DNA of 64,000 nucleotides from NCBI GenBank assembly GCA_009746045.1, contig RPFO01000078.1, positions 639,016-703,015 on the forward strand, read 5' to 3'. The notes under the pieces were generated by a model. That model was not told where the DNA came from. It saw only the letters and a list, made by a program, of their open reading frames with translations, and did not search any database. The number at the start of each line of letters is the position of its first letter. The first letter of the stretch is position 1. This DNA comes from Mesostigma viride (taxonomy: Eukaryota > Streptophyta > Mesostigmatophyceae > Mesostigmatales > Mesostigmataceae). A program made the position numbers and the translations under genes. Positions 28,576 to 39,715 of the stretch are shown here, piece after piece.

Positions 28576-31014
28576 ATGTCGTCGAACCCCAACAACAACA
28601 ACAAGGGTAAGGCTCCGATGGGAGCCAGGAGCTACAGCTCCCCGACGTCCTCCTCATCGGGGACGTCAGATTCGGAAATCGCTGCACAGCGAGAGATCGA
28701 GCGTGAGGCTCGCAGTTTTGACCAGTCCATGGAGGCTGATCCCTCGCCTTCGGGGACGTCGTCCTCGGGACACTGGTCTGAGGGGTCTAAGTTACAGCAG
28801 TGTCGTGCTTCGTGCCCCTGTATCCTCAGGGGAGGGGGTCCACGCCTGTGGTAAACAGGCCACGGGGTCCGCCATACGCCCCGACAGCTGCAGCGGCGGG
28901 GGCGGGACCGTCGGCACCTCCTGCGGACTCTGAGTCCATGGAGTTGTATGGTCTTCAGCCTGGCTCCTCGGGAGAGGAGCACGATGACGCGCGTTCGCGG
29001 CAGGACGAAGCCGCGCGTGGCTGCGGACGAAGGGCTCGCTCGGGCGATGGCCGAGCGTGAGGAGCGCGAGGTTCGCCGGGCGGACACGCACGCTCGGGCA
29101 CGCGCCTAGCAGCGGGCGGATGCCGAGAATGTGCGTCGTGCGTTGTTTCGCAGTGGTGTTGCTTCTGGTGAGGAGCGGTACGAGGTGATGCGGCGGGGGG
29201 ACCTTGCTTGTTTTAAAAGCCTACGTCGGTCCCGTGAGCCGACAGTGCACCTCGGTGTGCACCAAGAGTCTGAGTACTCCTTGACAGGCCCGTCGGGGGC
29301 GTCAGCAGAGGATGAGATCCTCATGACCCCGGCGATGGTGGCGCGAGAGAGGGAGGCCAAGAAACGCATGGAGACCTTCACAGCTGACAAGGTCCGTCGG
29401 CAGGCGCGGAGGGCCGCGGCGGAGGCGAAGAAGGAGCGGGAGCAGGCGGAGCGCGAGCGGCAGGTGGCTCTGGCGGAGCGCATTAAGCTCAAGATGTCCA
29501 TCACGCAGGTGCGCCGGGACCGGATGGCCCACGAGCTCAGGGCCTGGAAGAAGGCTCAGGCGATGAAGCTGCAGCGGCTCGCTGAGATGGAGGCGCCTGG
29601 CAGGCAGGAGGCGGAGGAGCGTTACCGACGCTCGCTGGGACAATGGGAAGCCAACGTGGGCAGGCTGGAGGAACGCATCCTGAAGCAATGGCGTCGCATG
29701 ATGAAGCATGCACGCAAGACAGCAGTGAGGGGTCCTCTTGGTGAAGCGGTAAGAGCCGAATTGGGCCTTGCGCCGGAGGAGGAGGTGTCTGCAAGCCAAA
29801 TGTTTTATTACCTTTCGCAACCAAAGAAGACCATTTTTAATCGTGATGGTACAGCTGCACGCACGCGTGCTTACCGCCAGCCCGGGGAAGCTGGCCCGTC
29901 CAACCTGTCAAACAGGGAGGACATTATTGACCAACTGCAATTGGCGCAAGCCATGCTTGAAGCGGATCATCCGCTGTCACCAGGCGAGCAGGGGGTGCTG
30001 GCAGACACGGTGGCCAGGTTGGTTGCATCGCTGAAGCCAGCCAAGAGACGGGCACAGGCTGAGGCATGTGCACCACACCCCAAGCGCAGGAGGGATGAGG
30101 GGGAGGATGGTGGAGAAAGGGGGGGCAACCAGGGCGGGGGAGGACACGCCGACCAAGAATCTGCACCAAGCCAGCGAGCGGGAGGGGAGCAGCAGCAGCA
30201 ACAGCAACAGCAGCAGCAGCAGCCACCCGAAGGAACGACCACAACCACTACCATGGCCTTGTGTAGGCCCAGGTTTGATCCCAAGAAGAAAGAGGATAAG
30301 CTAGTATTCCCGGGGCTGCCAGAGGGCCATACCCAGGATGAGGCTAGGGAGTGGTTGTTCAAGCTCTCACATGCTTATGCTAGTGATAACGTTCGTGACT
30401 GGTTTGCATCCCTGCGTGCCTCCACACCTATTCATCAATCTGCCAAGCCCATCCAACAGTTGGTACAATTGTATCAAAAACGTGCTAGCAGTGGGGTGGA
30501 TGTGGCAGAAAATGTTTTGTGGGCACAGTTCATGGTAGACCTACGTGCACTAGTCACCACGGGGAAGCACTTAGAAGTACTCAAGGGCTTCCAGTGGATA
30601 GAGGCGTACAAGGTCAACAAGCGTGACTATGTCAGTGACAATAAGAAGTATGTCATGTACATAGAGGGGGATGAGGAGCTTAAGAAGCTCAATGCGAAGT
30701 ACCTAGTGCACCTGTGGTTGCAAAAGGCAGAACTCGATCCTACCATGCTGTCAGTTATACTGGCAGGTCTGAAGGACAAGTGGGAGGATTTCAGGAAAGC
30801 CATGGCTTATGTGCAGCAGTGCCTAGAGCCATTTGCTGCTGCAGCCAAGGATGTCAAGGTGAAGCAGGTTAAGGGGGAGGAGGCCTCAGGTACGGGGCTC
30901 TCTAAAAAGCAGATGCAGTCGCTGGTGGCCCAGGTGAAGGCGGTATTAGGGGGGGATAAAAACAAAAACAATAAAAGTGGGGGAGGTGGAACCAAGGGGG
31001 GGGGGGAAGAATAA
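28576..31014 (+). pseudogene. Gag-like gene, inner forward copy
   Basis: The start is the ATG at 28576. Two frame changes (about 28790 and 29030) and an in-frame TAG (about 29107) break the N-terminal part. From 29131 the frame is open for 627 codons. The order is an acidic/Ser-rich N-terminus, a charged coiled coil, MFYYLSQPKKTI, a Lys-Arg cluster, a Gln run (about 30188-30226) and a capsid-like domain. That domain includes MALCRPRFDPKKKEDKLVFP, EAREWLFKLSHAYASDNVRD and LHLWLQKAELDPT-type helices. It ends in a Gly/Lys tail. It would package element RNA. No protease or RT follows. Confidence 0.75.
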
Positions 31015-31500
31015 TAACAACAGAAAACAAAAACCAAGTGGGGGAGCTAGCAAGCCAGCGGGTGCTAAGCCAGCAGGGGGGGATAGGAGGTTGCCTCATG
31101 ACCCCGCCAAGCATTGTGTTAGGTGCCTTTGTAAGGGGCACTTGATGATTGCTGGAAAGGCAAACCTGATTATGGCTCTGACGTGGATGTTTGTCCTGGT
31201 TGTTGGAAAACACGTCACCCCATTGCAGCAGGAGCGCGGTGCACGGCTCCAAGGCATAACAAAACCACGCCGGGGCGCTACAACCGCGCGGGGGCAGCAG
31301 ACCAGGGAGAGTCCTGTAAGCTACCCTCACCATTTTTCACAAATGGTTACCTGCTACCTTCTGTCTGCCAAGTGTTGCCTGAGTGTGAGGATGTGGACTG
31401 GGATGTGGCATATGATATGACACTGTCACACATGCTTCGTGACCCCACCATAGCTTCTCTCAGTGCAGCAGCAGAAAAGGTAATCACGTTTGGTGCTCTA
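31015..31500 (+). pseudogene. Zinc-finger region following the gag-like gene
   Basis: In shifting frames this encodes CVRCLCKGHL, then CPGCWKTRHPI (a Cys/His pair pattern), then a region ending LSHMLRDPTIASLSAAAEKV. It reads as the nucleocapsid-like end of the gag protein. The homologous inverted copy (31562-31917, minus) keeps CPGCWKTRHPI in an open frame. Confidence 0.6.
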
Positions 31501-31561
31501 GCATAGCAACTGCACAAGGTTATGGGCCATGAGGCTGTGGCTGAAAGGCTAGCCAATAAAA
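31501..31561. other. Spacer at the centre of the 6-kb palindrome
   Basis: These 61 bases separate the forward copy (ending 31500) and its inverted copy (starting 31562). No feature was recognised in it. Confidence 0.8.
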
Positions 31562-34500
31562 TAGAACACCATACGTGATTACCTTTTCTGCTGCTGCACT
31601 GAGAGAAGCTATGGTGGGGTCTCTGAGCATGTGTGACAGTGTCATGTCATATGCCACATCCCAATCCACATCATCACATTCAGGCAACACTTGGCAGATG
31701 GAAGGTAACAGGTACCCGTTTGTGAAAAATGGTGAGGGTAGCTTACAGGACTCTCCCTGGTCTGCTGCCCCCGCGCGGTTGTAGCGCCCCGGCGTGGTTT
31801 TGTTATGCCTTGGAGCCGTGCACCGCGCTCCTGCTGCAATGGGGTGACGTGTTTTCCAACAACCAGGACAAACATCCACGTCAGAGCCATAGTCAGGTTT
31901 ACCTTTCCAGCAATCATCCTTTCAAGTGCCCCTTACAAAGGCACCTAGTGCAATGCTTGGAGGGGTCGTGAGGCAATCTCCTATCCCCACCTGCTCGCTT
32001 GGCACCTGCTGGCTTGCTAGCTCCCCCACTTGGTTTATGTTTTTTGTTGCTATTATTCCCCCCCCCCCTTCATTCCACCTCCCCCACTTTTGTTATGTTT
32101 ATTATTATCTCCCCCTAGTACCGCCTTCACCTGGGCCACCAGCGACTGCATCTGCTTTTTAGAGAGCCCCGTACCTGAGGCTTCCTCCCCCTTAATCTGC
32201 TTCACCTTACCATCCTTAGCTGCGGCAGCAAAGGGCTCTAGGCATTGCTGCACATAGGCCATTGCTTTCCTGAAATCCTCCCACTTGTCCTTCAGACCTG
32301 CCAGTATAACTGACAGTGTGGTTGGATCCAGTTCTGCCTTTTGCAACCACAGGTGCACTAGGTACTTCGCAATCAGCTTCTTGAGCTCCTCATCGGCCCC
32401 CTCTATGTACATGACATATTTCTTGTTGTCACTGACATAGTCACACTTATTGACCTTATATGCCTCTATCCACTGGAAGCCCTTGAGTACCTCTAGGTGC
32501 TCCCCCGTGGTGACTAGTGCACGTAGGTCTACCATGAACTGTGCCCACAACACATTCTCTGCCACGTCTACCCCACTACCAGCACGTTTTTGGTACAACT
32601 GCACCAACTGCTAGATGGGTTTGGCAGATTGATGAATGGGTGTGGAAGCACGTAGGGACGCAAACCAATCACGAATATTGTCACTAGCATACGCATGGGA
32701 AAGCTTAAACAACCACTCCCTAGCCTCATCCTGGGTATGGCCCTCTGGCAAACCCGGGAATACCAACTTATCCTCCTTCTTTTTGGGATCAAACCTGGGC
32801 CTACACAAGGCCATGGTGTTGGTGGTGGTCGTTCCTGCGGGTGGCTGCTGCTGCTGCTGCTGTTGCTGTTGCTGCTGCTGCTGCTCTCCTCCCGCTCGCT
32901 GCCCGTGTGCAGATTTCTGGTCCCGTTGGCCTACTCCGCCCTGGTCGCCCCCCCTTCCTTCACCATCCTCCCCCTCGTCCCTCCTGCGCTTGGGGCGGGG
33001 TGCACACGCCTCAGCCTGAGCCCTTCTCCTGGCTGGCTTTAGCGAGGCTACGAGCCTGGCCACCGTTGATGCCAGTACCCCCTGCTCCCCTGGTGACAGC
33101 GGGTGATCCATCTCGAGCATGGCTTGCGCCATCTTCAACTGGTCAAGAATGTCTTCCCTGTTTACCAGGTTGGACGGGCCAGCCTCCCCTGGCTGGCAGT
33201 GGACACGCGTGCGTGCTGCTGAACCATCACGATTAACAATCGTCTTCTTAGGCTGGGAAAGGTAATAAAACATTTGTTGTGCTGAAACGTCCTCATCCGG
33301 CTCAAGGCCGAATTCGGCTCTTATCGCCTCCCCAAGTGGTCCCCGCACTGCCGTCTTGCGAGCGTGCTTTACCATGCGACGCTTCTGCTTAAGCATGCGT
33401 TCCTCCATCCTGCCCAGGTTGGCCTCCCAGCGCGAGCGACCTTTGGTAACGCTCCTCAGCCTCACGCCTGCCAGGCGCCTCCATTTCAGCAAGCCGCTGC
33501 AGCTTCAGCGCCTGATCCTTCTTCCAGGCCCGAAGCTCGCGAGCCATCCTGTCACGGCGCACCTGCGTGATGGACATCTTCAGCTTGATGCGCTCCGCCA
33601 AGGCCACCTGCCGCTCGCGCTCCGCCTGCTCCCGCTCCTTCTTCTGCTCCGCCGCGGCCCTCCGCGCCTGCCGACGAACCTTGTCTGCTGTGAAAGCCTC
33701 CATTCGCTTCTTGGCCTCCTTCTCGCGCGCCACCATCGCCGGGGTCATGAGGATCTCATCCTCTGCTGACGCCCCCGACGGGCCAGTCCAAGAGTACTCA
33801 CTGACTCCTGGTGCACGCCGAGGTGCACTGTCGGCTCACGTGACCGACGCAGATTCTGGAAACAAGCAAGATCACCACGCCTCACCACCTCGTACTGCTC
33901 CTCGCCAGAAGCAACCCCACTGCAAAACAGGGCACGACGCACGTTCTCTGCATGACCGCCCTCTGCTGGGCGCGCGCACGAGCATGCGTGTCCGCCCAAC
34001 GCGCCTCGCGTTCCTCACGCTCGGCCATCGCCCGAGCGAGTCATGCGTCAGCTGCCACCTGACGCGAGCGAGCATCCTCCTGCTCCTCCGCCGAGGAGCC
34101 AGGCTGCATGCCATATAACTCCATGGACTCTGAGTCCGCTGGAGCTTCCGACGGTCCCGCCCCCGCCGTTGGTGCTGTCGTGGCATATGGCAGTCCCCGC
34201 GGCCTGTTCGCTACAGGCGTGGACCCCCTCCCTTGAGGGTATAGGGGCACGTGGAGGACCACACTGCTGTACGACCCATCCGACCAATGTCCCGAGGACG
34301 ACGTCCCCGAAGTGGAGGGGCCAGCCTCCATGGACCTGTCAAAGCTACGAGCCTCTCGCTCGATCTCTCGCTGCAATGCGAGCTCCGAATCGGACGTCCC
34401 CGATAAGGAGGACGTCGGAGAGCTAGAGCTCTTGGCTCCCATCAGAGCCTTGCCCTTGTTGTTGTTGGTGTTAGACGACATTTTTGGAAAAATAGAGTGA

Positions 34501-34636
34501 AAAATGGGTTTGGTAATGAACGTTTCGGTTAGCTCGTCGTAAACACGTTCCTTTCGGGGTGTTTTTTAATGCAAGCAAGTTAGTGGATGCCTAGAGCTGG
34601 AATGCTCGGACAAAATTGCCAAATGGCGTGTGTGTG
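31562..34636 (-). pseudogene. Gag-like gene, inverted copy, with a piece of LTR
   Basis: This reads from the ATG at 34481 leftwards: SSSSPTSSLSGTSDSELALQ, coiled coil, Gln run (about 32845-32885), MALCRPRFDPKKKEDK and the capsid-like domain to 32053. CPGCWKTRHPI follows. A TGA replaces a Trp codon near 34043, and other frame breaks occur. The N-terminal part is closest to the outer copy at 20622 rather than to the forward arm. On the right it runs into 59 bp of LTR end (34578-34636) and then stops. Confidence 0.8.
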
Positions 34637-34653
34637 TTTCTGTTGAAACCCAA

Positions 34654-34670
34654 AGAAAACTTAAAGTGGG
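34654..34670 (+). promoter_or_regulatory. Polypurine tract of the 16-kb element
   Basis: AAAGAAAACTTAAAGTGGG runs directly into LTR P3. It is purine-rich and in the expected position. Confidence 0.6.
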
Positions 34671-35047
34671 AGTTAGTCTAAGTCTCCAGCCTGTAGCCGA
34701 AGTGGACACGTGTCAGCACCGCCAGCACCCAATCGGGTACTGGGGCGGTACTGGACTAGAGCAGTCGTGGCATGGACACGTGGCTATACTCAGTATGTGA
34801 TGAGCCGGTACATCAGTACCGGGACTGCAGTTGTCATGTTAGGACTGACCAGATCAGGTTGTAATTGATAGGCTAGTCCGTCCAGGATCAGTAAGTTAGT
34901 GTTAACTTACGCAAAGTCTGGCCAGCCGTCACAGACGTCTGGCCAGCAGTATATGTGCCATTCTATCCTAATGCCAAGGAGTCTCGTCGTCCACACACAC
35001 GCCATTTGGCATTGTCCGAGCATTCCAGCTCTAGGCATCCACTAACT
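34671..35047 (+). repeat. 3' LTR (P3)
   Basis: This 377-bp LTR starts AGTTAGTCTAAG and ends CCACTAACT. It is followed by CTACC (35048-35052), the same five bases that precede P1. Confidence 0.8.
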
Positions 35048-35052
35048 CTACC

Positions 35053-35300
35053 TTGGTGGCGGCTGCTTCCAGCTTTACGGTGCCTTGGCCGGCAGTCTGC
35101 CCTCCACTTGAGCACCCATTATATTCAACAACTATTCACAATGCTTGATTCCTCGGCAAGCTGCTCGATTCCGCTTTGTTGCATCTGCTCCCTGTCCGCT
35201 GCGCAATTCTTCACTGGTTCTTGTGCATGCAGCGGAACTTGTAGTAATGCTCCTGATGTCACCAACAGGCACGACGGCAGAGGCAAACACCCACGCATCT
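35053..35300 (-). pseudogene. L1-like LINE ORF1, upstream piece
   Basis: The minus strand reads GQTAGQGTVKLEAAATKVEA and continues into the piece ending at 19039 when the LTR element is removed. The upstream boundary is unclear; stops and frame changes are frequent. The assignment depends on that junction. Confidence 0.5.
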
Positions 35301-35489
35301 GAAATCTTAGTAGAAACTATGAGCAGGACGCAAAAATCGTGATAAGCGCTTGGCTACATCTTACAACACAAAGGTACAGTCGTAGCTGGTAGCAGCAAAG
35401 TGACGAGAGAGCCAGAATAGATGAAATGCAGCTCATAGAAAGCATGGCATGGAACATCTCACATCTACGAAACATCGCTATGCCTTTAC

Positions 35490-35711
35490 CAAAGAAACCT
35501 AGACAGTGGCAAGATTGCATCACGAGGTAGCTCTCACACGGCCAGTGGTCAGGAAACTGGCCAAATCTTTGCCACCGCAGCTCCGTTTCAGGCCGCAGCG
35601 GCCTCAAAACATTTGTCATGTCAACCCTATACAACCTAGCTACAGCAGCGACCGATTTACTAGCAGCGACCGATTTACTAGAAAGAAACTATGTTCAGAG
35701 AACCACGATTC
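35490..35711. repeat. Dispersed repeat, copy 1
   Basis: This is about 220 bp shared with 40222-40437. Common blocks are CAGTGGCAAGATTG, AGGAAACTGGCC and TTCAGAGAACCACGAT. The last block also resembles the end of block R at 25676 and 27057 (TTCAAAGAACCCCGAT), so these may be ends of one repeat family. Confidence 0.65.
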
Positions 35712-36019
35712 TGTTAACCGTGGGACTCCAGGGTAACCAGATTCTTCAGGGAAAAAAAGAGTGGCACATACGGAAGGCAGGTCACATCCTGGCCGCCGAT
35801 GCTCATGGGAACAATTATCACTTGTCAAAAGGCTAGCCTCACCTTTACATCCCTCCCTGGCGATGCATGCCAGAGGCAAAGCACCTATTCTAAGTAGGAC
35901 GAACAACCAATTTAGGTGTGGGGTAATGTCGAAAAAATCCGCCATGAACGCGGGGCAGGTGGCCATGGCCCGCAGAAGAGCAGAAGGTAGCACCATCGCC
36001 ACGCTGCGTTGCAAGCCCA

Positions 36020-38018
36020 CATTAATGGGCAACCATGGCGCTGCTGAGCCAGCACGGTCCCCCGGCCCTGGATGTCCCCCTGCCATGACCGTCCAAGAAA
36101 TCATGGGTGGCACCCCCGTGCTGCAGCCCCTGAATGGTGAAGACCTTGTCGACCGCCGCAGCTTGAGTCCCCCGTGCCAAATGCGGCTGACTTGCAGGTA
36201 GGTGAAAGGTTAAACATGCTCCCAAGCATGCTTGCCCGCAATGCAGTGGCGGAGGGTGGTTTCAGGTATCAAGTCTTCTACCACCGCCAACTGAGCCTTA
36301 CCCTTAGAAGTCTTGTCAGACTTCAGCAGCAGGGCGCCTCACTGAGCCGGCGCAAGCCCGACATCAGGCTGGAGATGCACATGGCAGACGCAGAGGTTCA
36401 ATGCCTCAGAGATTCGAAGTTTATGGCAGAACACAATGACCACCAGCTTGGCGGCGAGTCGCTGGCCTTGCATCACCAACGTGCAGTGGCACTCGCAAAC
36501 GCCGCCTCCCATGGAATGGGGGGTGAGGCAGGAGGGGGCATGAGTGTCTTCCACCCAGCAAAGACGGCGAGTGCCAAGTCCCACCGCTTCACCATACCCG
36601 GGAAGTAAAGTTGCAACCCCATCAAGTCAATGAAGTCATTGACACACATCTGGCGTCCGTACCATCCAACCCCCTTAACTGAGCCCAGGTGACATACGCA
36701 CAAAAGGTCTCTTCAAGGGTGTTAGGGCGTGGCGATGGCCTGTCCGCCCGGCCGCCAGCCTCCCAGCCAGTCAATAGAGAATCAAGGCCATGACAGCAGG
36801 CCAGCAATGTAGCCAGCCTCACTTTCCCCTTTAGCGATTGAAGGTTGCCAACGGGTGCAGGGGGTCCCAGGGTTAGGATGGATGCCTTCCACGGTCAGGT
36901 CTCGCACCCAGCCTGCCAAGAAAGCGGCCATGGATTGGCCGCGGGAAACGCCATCGGCTGGTTGAGGAGCGCTCGGCGTCCACACCCACTAGGAACAGCT
37001 CCCAGTGGCCAAGGTAAGCGCGCACAACCGGGAGCACTGCTTGTTTAGGGTGTATTCTGATTCTGATCCGGTTTGGGTGGGAGGGTGTATCATCATGATG
37101 AACGCCCTTGAGCCAAACAGCGATAGAAACGAATGCCGCCGTAGAATCCACCAACCTCACCACCCGCTTGCCTCAGTTTCCCAGGCTGCGTGCACTCCTC
37201 TCCACGCCCTTCACTGCGGCCCGCACCTCCTTCTCGTTGATGTGCATCCCCGGATCCCGCCAACGACCTTCGACCCCAACCTGCCATTGCTGGCTAGTAA
37301 TTGCTTGTTGCGCCCGCGTTGAGCGGCCTAGGGCCAGCGTAGGCCACCTCGGTTGGCATGAGCAAGGCTGGGTACCCCCGCACCTCACGTGGTAGAGGAG
37401 CTCTGCTGCAGAAGCGCTTCAGTAGAATGAAGGTGGTCATCGAGGTGGAATCGGTTGTCATGGCAACGTCTTGCAGTCAGCCCCCGAGGTGCCGCAAAGC
37501 TCATAAATTCTACAAGGGGCACCGGGGATGACTTCCTGCCCGATGATGTCCCGCAAACGCTGGTGGAGCGAGCAAAGCGGGCGGTCCAGCACCCACCCGC
37601 GACCGCGCAGCTTGCCAAGCTACAAATGGAAGGCGGAGGCGCCGCCACGTTGGTTGCTGATTAGGCCATGTCATGGGGCCGCCTTCTTTCATCGCAGAGT
37701 TCACCAAGCTGTACCTTGCCAACCAAGCGATCCGAGGGGGGCTGTTGGTTAACATGATCCATGGCCTCGAATCCCAATCCGCTAGCCGCTTGAACGCGCC
37801 TCGCACTGCAAAGTTGGTGAACTTCTTCTTGATGCTTCTGGCAGTGCGTTGTCCAACCGAATCGCCGATGCATTGCCCGGCATCATCTGGCGCCATGCGC
37901 TATAGCGCTAGTCGCTAAGTGGGCCATTGACTTTGCTTCATGGCTCGACAGCAGCATCGAGGCATTTACCCGATGGATAAATGCATGGGGGAAGATTTAG
38001 CATGGGCTTCTGAAATGA
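36020..38018 (-). pseudogene. DIRS-like element: RNase H and tyrosine recombinase
   Basis: On the minus strand, in several frames, an RNase H segment comes first (GMHINEKEVRAAVKGVERSA, then KRVVRLVDSTAAFVSIAVWL, about 37260-37080). A tyrosine-recombinase region follows: VNDFIDLMGLQLYFPGMVKR and GWKTLMPPPASPPIPWEAAF (about 36650-36480). Box I is LRISEALNL (about 36410). Box II is FTIQGLQHGGATHDFL (about 36140), with Gln in place of the expected Arg. Stops and frame breaks are many. This family uses a tyrosine recombinase instead of an integrase. The segment 37225-38018 is repeated inverted at 38140-38935. Confidence 0.7.
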
Positions 38019-38139
38019 GCCAGTTACGTGGCGGCCTGGTTGACACCCGGCACACCAGGGGGCCGGGGTCCTGGTGGGGTAGTGCAGGTGCCACCAGCTG
38101 ACCCAACACTGCATAATGCACCGGGTAGCTTGGCTGGAC

Positions 38140-39080
38140 CGGTTTCAGAATCGCCTAAAAAGCCCATGTTGGATTGTTCCCCATGCATTTATCCGTCGAG
38201 TAAATGCCTCGATGCTGGCAGACATCGAGGCATGAGACACAATTGCTTGCCCACTTTGCGACTCGCGGTATTGCGGGTGAAGCCGCGTGATGCCGAGCAA
38301 TGCATCGGCGATTCGGTTGGACAACGCGTTGCCAGAAGCATCAAGTAGAAGTTGCAGTGCGAGGCGCGTTCAAGCGACCAGCCGATTGGGATACCGGGGA
38401 TTGGGATCATGCCAACCAACAGCCCCTCCCGAATCGCTTGGCTGGCAAGGTAAAACTCGATGAATTCTGCGATGAAAGCAGGGGCGCCCATGACATTGCC
38501 TTCATCATCGGCCAACGCAGCGGCCCCTCCGTCTTACTCCTGTAGTGGCAAGCTTTGTTGTTGCGGATGCGTACTGGACCGCCCACTTTGCTTGCTCCAG
38601 TAGCGTTTGCCGTTCCGGCGAGACATTATCCTGGTGCCCTTGATGAAGTTTATGACTTTTGTCACGTCTCCAAGGCTCACTGCATTACATCTCCATAACA
38701 ATCGATGACCACATTCATTCTACGGAAGCGCCTCTGCAGCAGGGCGCGTGCACGTGAGGTGCGGGGGCTACCCAACCTTGCTCATACCGACCGAGGTGGC
38801 CTACGCCGGCCCTAGGCCGCTTAGCGCGCAGTCGCAACAAGTTGTAACCAACAAGAGATGGCGGGTTGGGGCAAAGAGTCGCTGGCAGGATCTGGGGATG
38901 CATATCAACAAGGTGGCATTTATGAGCTTTGCCACATCTTGTGTAGGACATGACTATGGGCTGATGCTTGGGCTCATCCCTCTCGGTTTCCCAGGCTGCT
39001 ACATTCTTGATATGGCTTACGGGGGCCAAGTGCTGGTTGCACGGCGCCGATGGTCGATGGTTTGGCGCATCGTGAGCCGC
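38140..39080 (+). pseudogene. Inverted second copy of the DIRS-like element
   Basis: On the plus strand 38140-38935 mirrors 37225-38018, including the start of the RNase H region (WQDLGMHINK). The copy is diverged and lacks the recombinase part. The two arms form an imperfect palindrome centred near 38080 with about 120 bp of unrelated spacer. Confidence 0.7.
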
Positions 39081-39291
39081 AATTTCTCTGTACCGTGACC
39101 GCATGCCAGACACTGCACTGGTCATGGTCGAGATCCAGAAACGGGTTATCACGAATATTTTTGCGCCTGTCAGAAATCGTCGCCAGCCAGCTTTTCTCGC
39201 GCAGGTCCAAGCACTCTGTGACGAGGTGCAGTGGTCAGGTGCGGGAACCCACGTAAAAAAAAAATAATAAAGCTGAGGTTGCATTTACGTT

Positions 39292-39715
39292 GGAGGGGTG
39301 GCATCCAGCCACAATGCCGCAGTTTCCACTGCCATGATCGCCAGCCCGAATTTCCCAGACCCGCGGTTCAACCAAGGGGCTTGGGCCACAGCGGCCACCC
39401 AAACCATCTTAGAGCATTGTAGTAGGAGAAAACACCAAGGGGAGTACCCTGCTAGCGGAAGTCTACCGCAGCTGTGGAGGAGTCAAGCTAGTAGGCAAAA
39501 TTATTGCAAAGGAGGGGGGGGGGGGTTAACCAAGGGGTCGGCTCTTGGGCCTACCGGCAGCGGGCCCCTCGGTCCAACGGATCACAACAGAGGGGCCAGA
39601 TGCTTTTGGTTGGCCGCTGTGGCCTGGGCGCCTTGGTTGGACCGCGGGTCCAGAAAACTTAGGGCGGCAATCGTGGTTCTGGGAACCGTGGCATTGTGGC
39701 TGGATGCCACCCCTC
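39292..39715. repeat. Short inverted repeat, family member also at 52620-52745
   Basis: GAGGGGTGGCATCCAGCCAC at about 39292 and its reverse complement near 39700 begin two arms of about 120 bp. The region around 39530-39660 (GGTTGGACCGCGGGTCC) has a relative at 52620-52745 (GGTTGGACCGCAGGTCC). It overlaps the last exon of the JmjC gene. Confidence 0.65.

Larger units (their letters stand above)
19040..35047 (+). mobile_element. 16-kb LTR element, gag-only, with nested and inverted copies
   Basis: The outer LTRs are 19040-20529 (interrupted by a LINE) and 34671-35047, with ends AGTTAGT...ACTAACT. The flanks share the 5-bp duplication CTACC (19035-19039 and 35048-35052). A purine tract (AAAGTGGG) precedes the 3' LTR. 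Joining the flanks restores a continuous LINE ORF1 reading (LEAAATKVEADRPWP) on the minus strand, which supports one insertion event. Inside are three gag-like copies and no protease, RT or integrase. The element was therefore non-autonomous, or lost pol. Confidence 0.7.

Noticed and set aside
29967..33236. Poly-Cys, poly-Leu and poly-Ala ORFs
   Set aside because: Alternative-frame readings of the CAG/CTG run that encodes the gag Gln tract.
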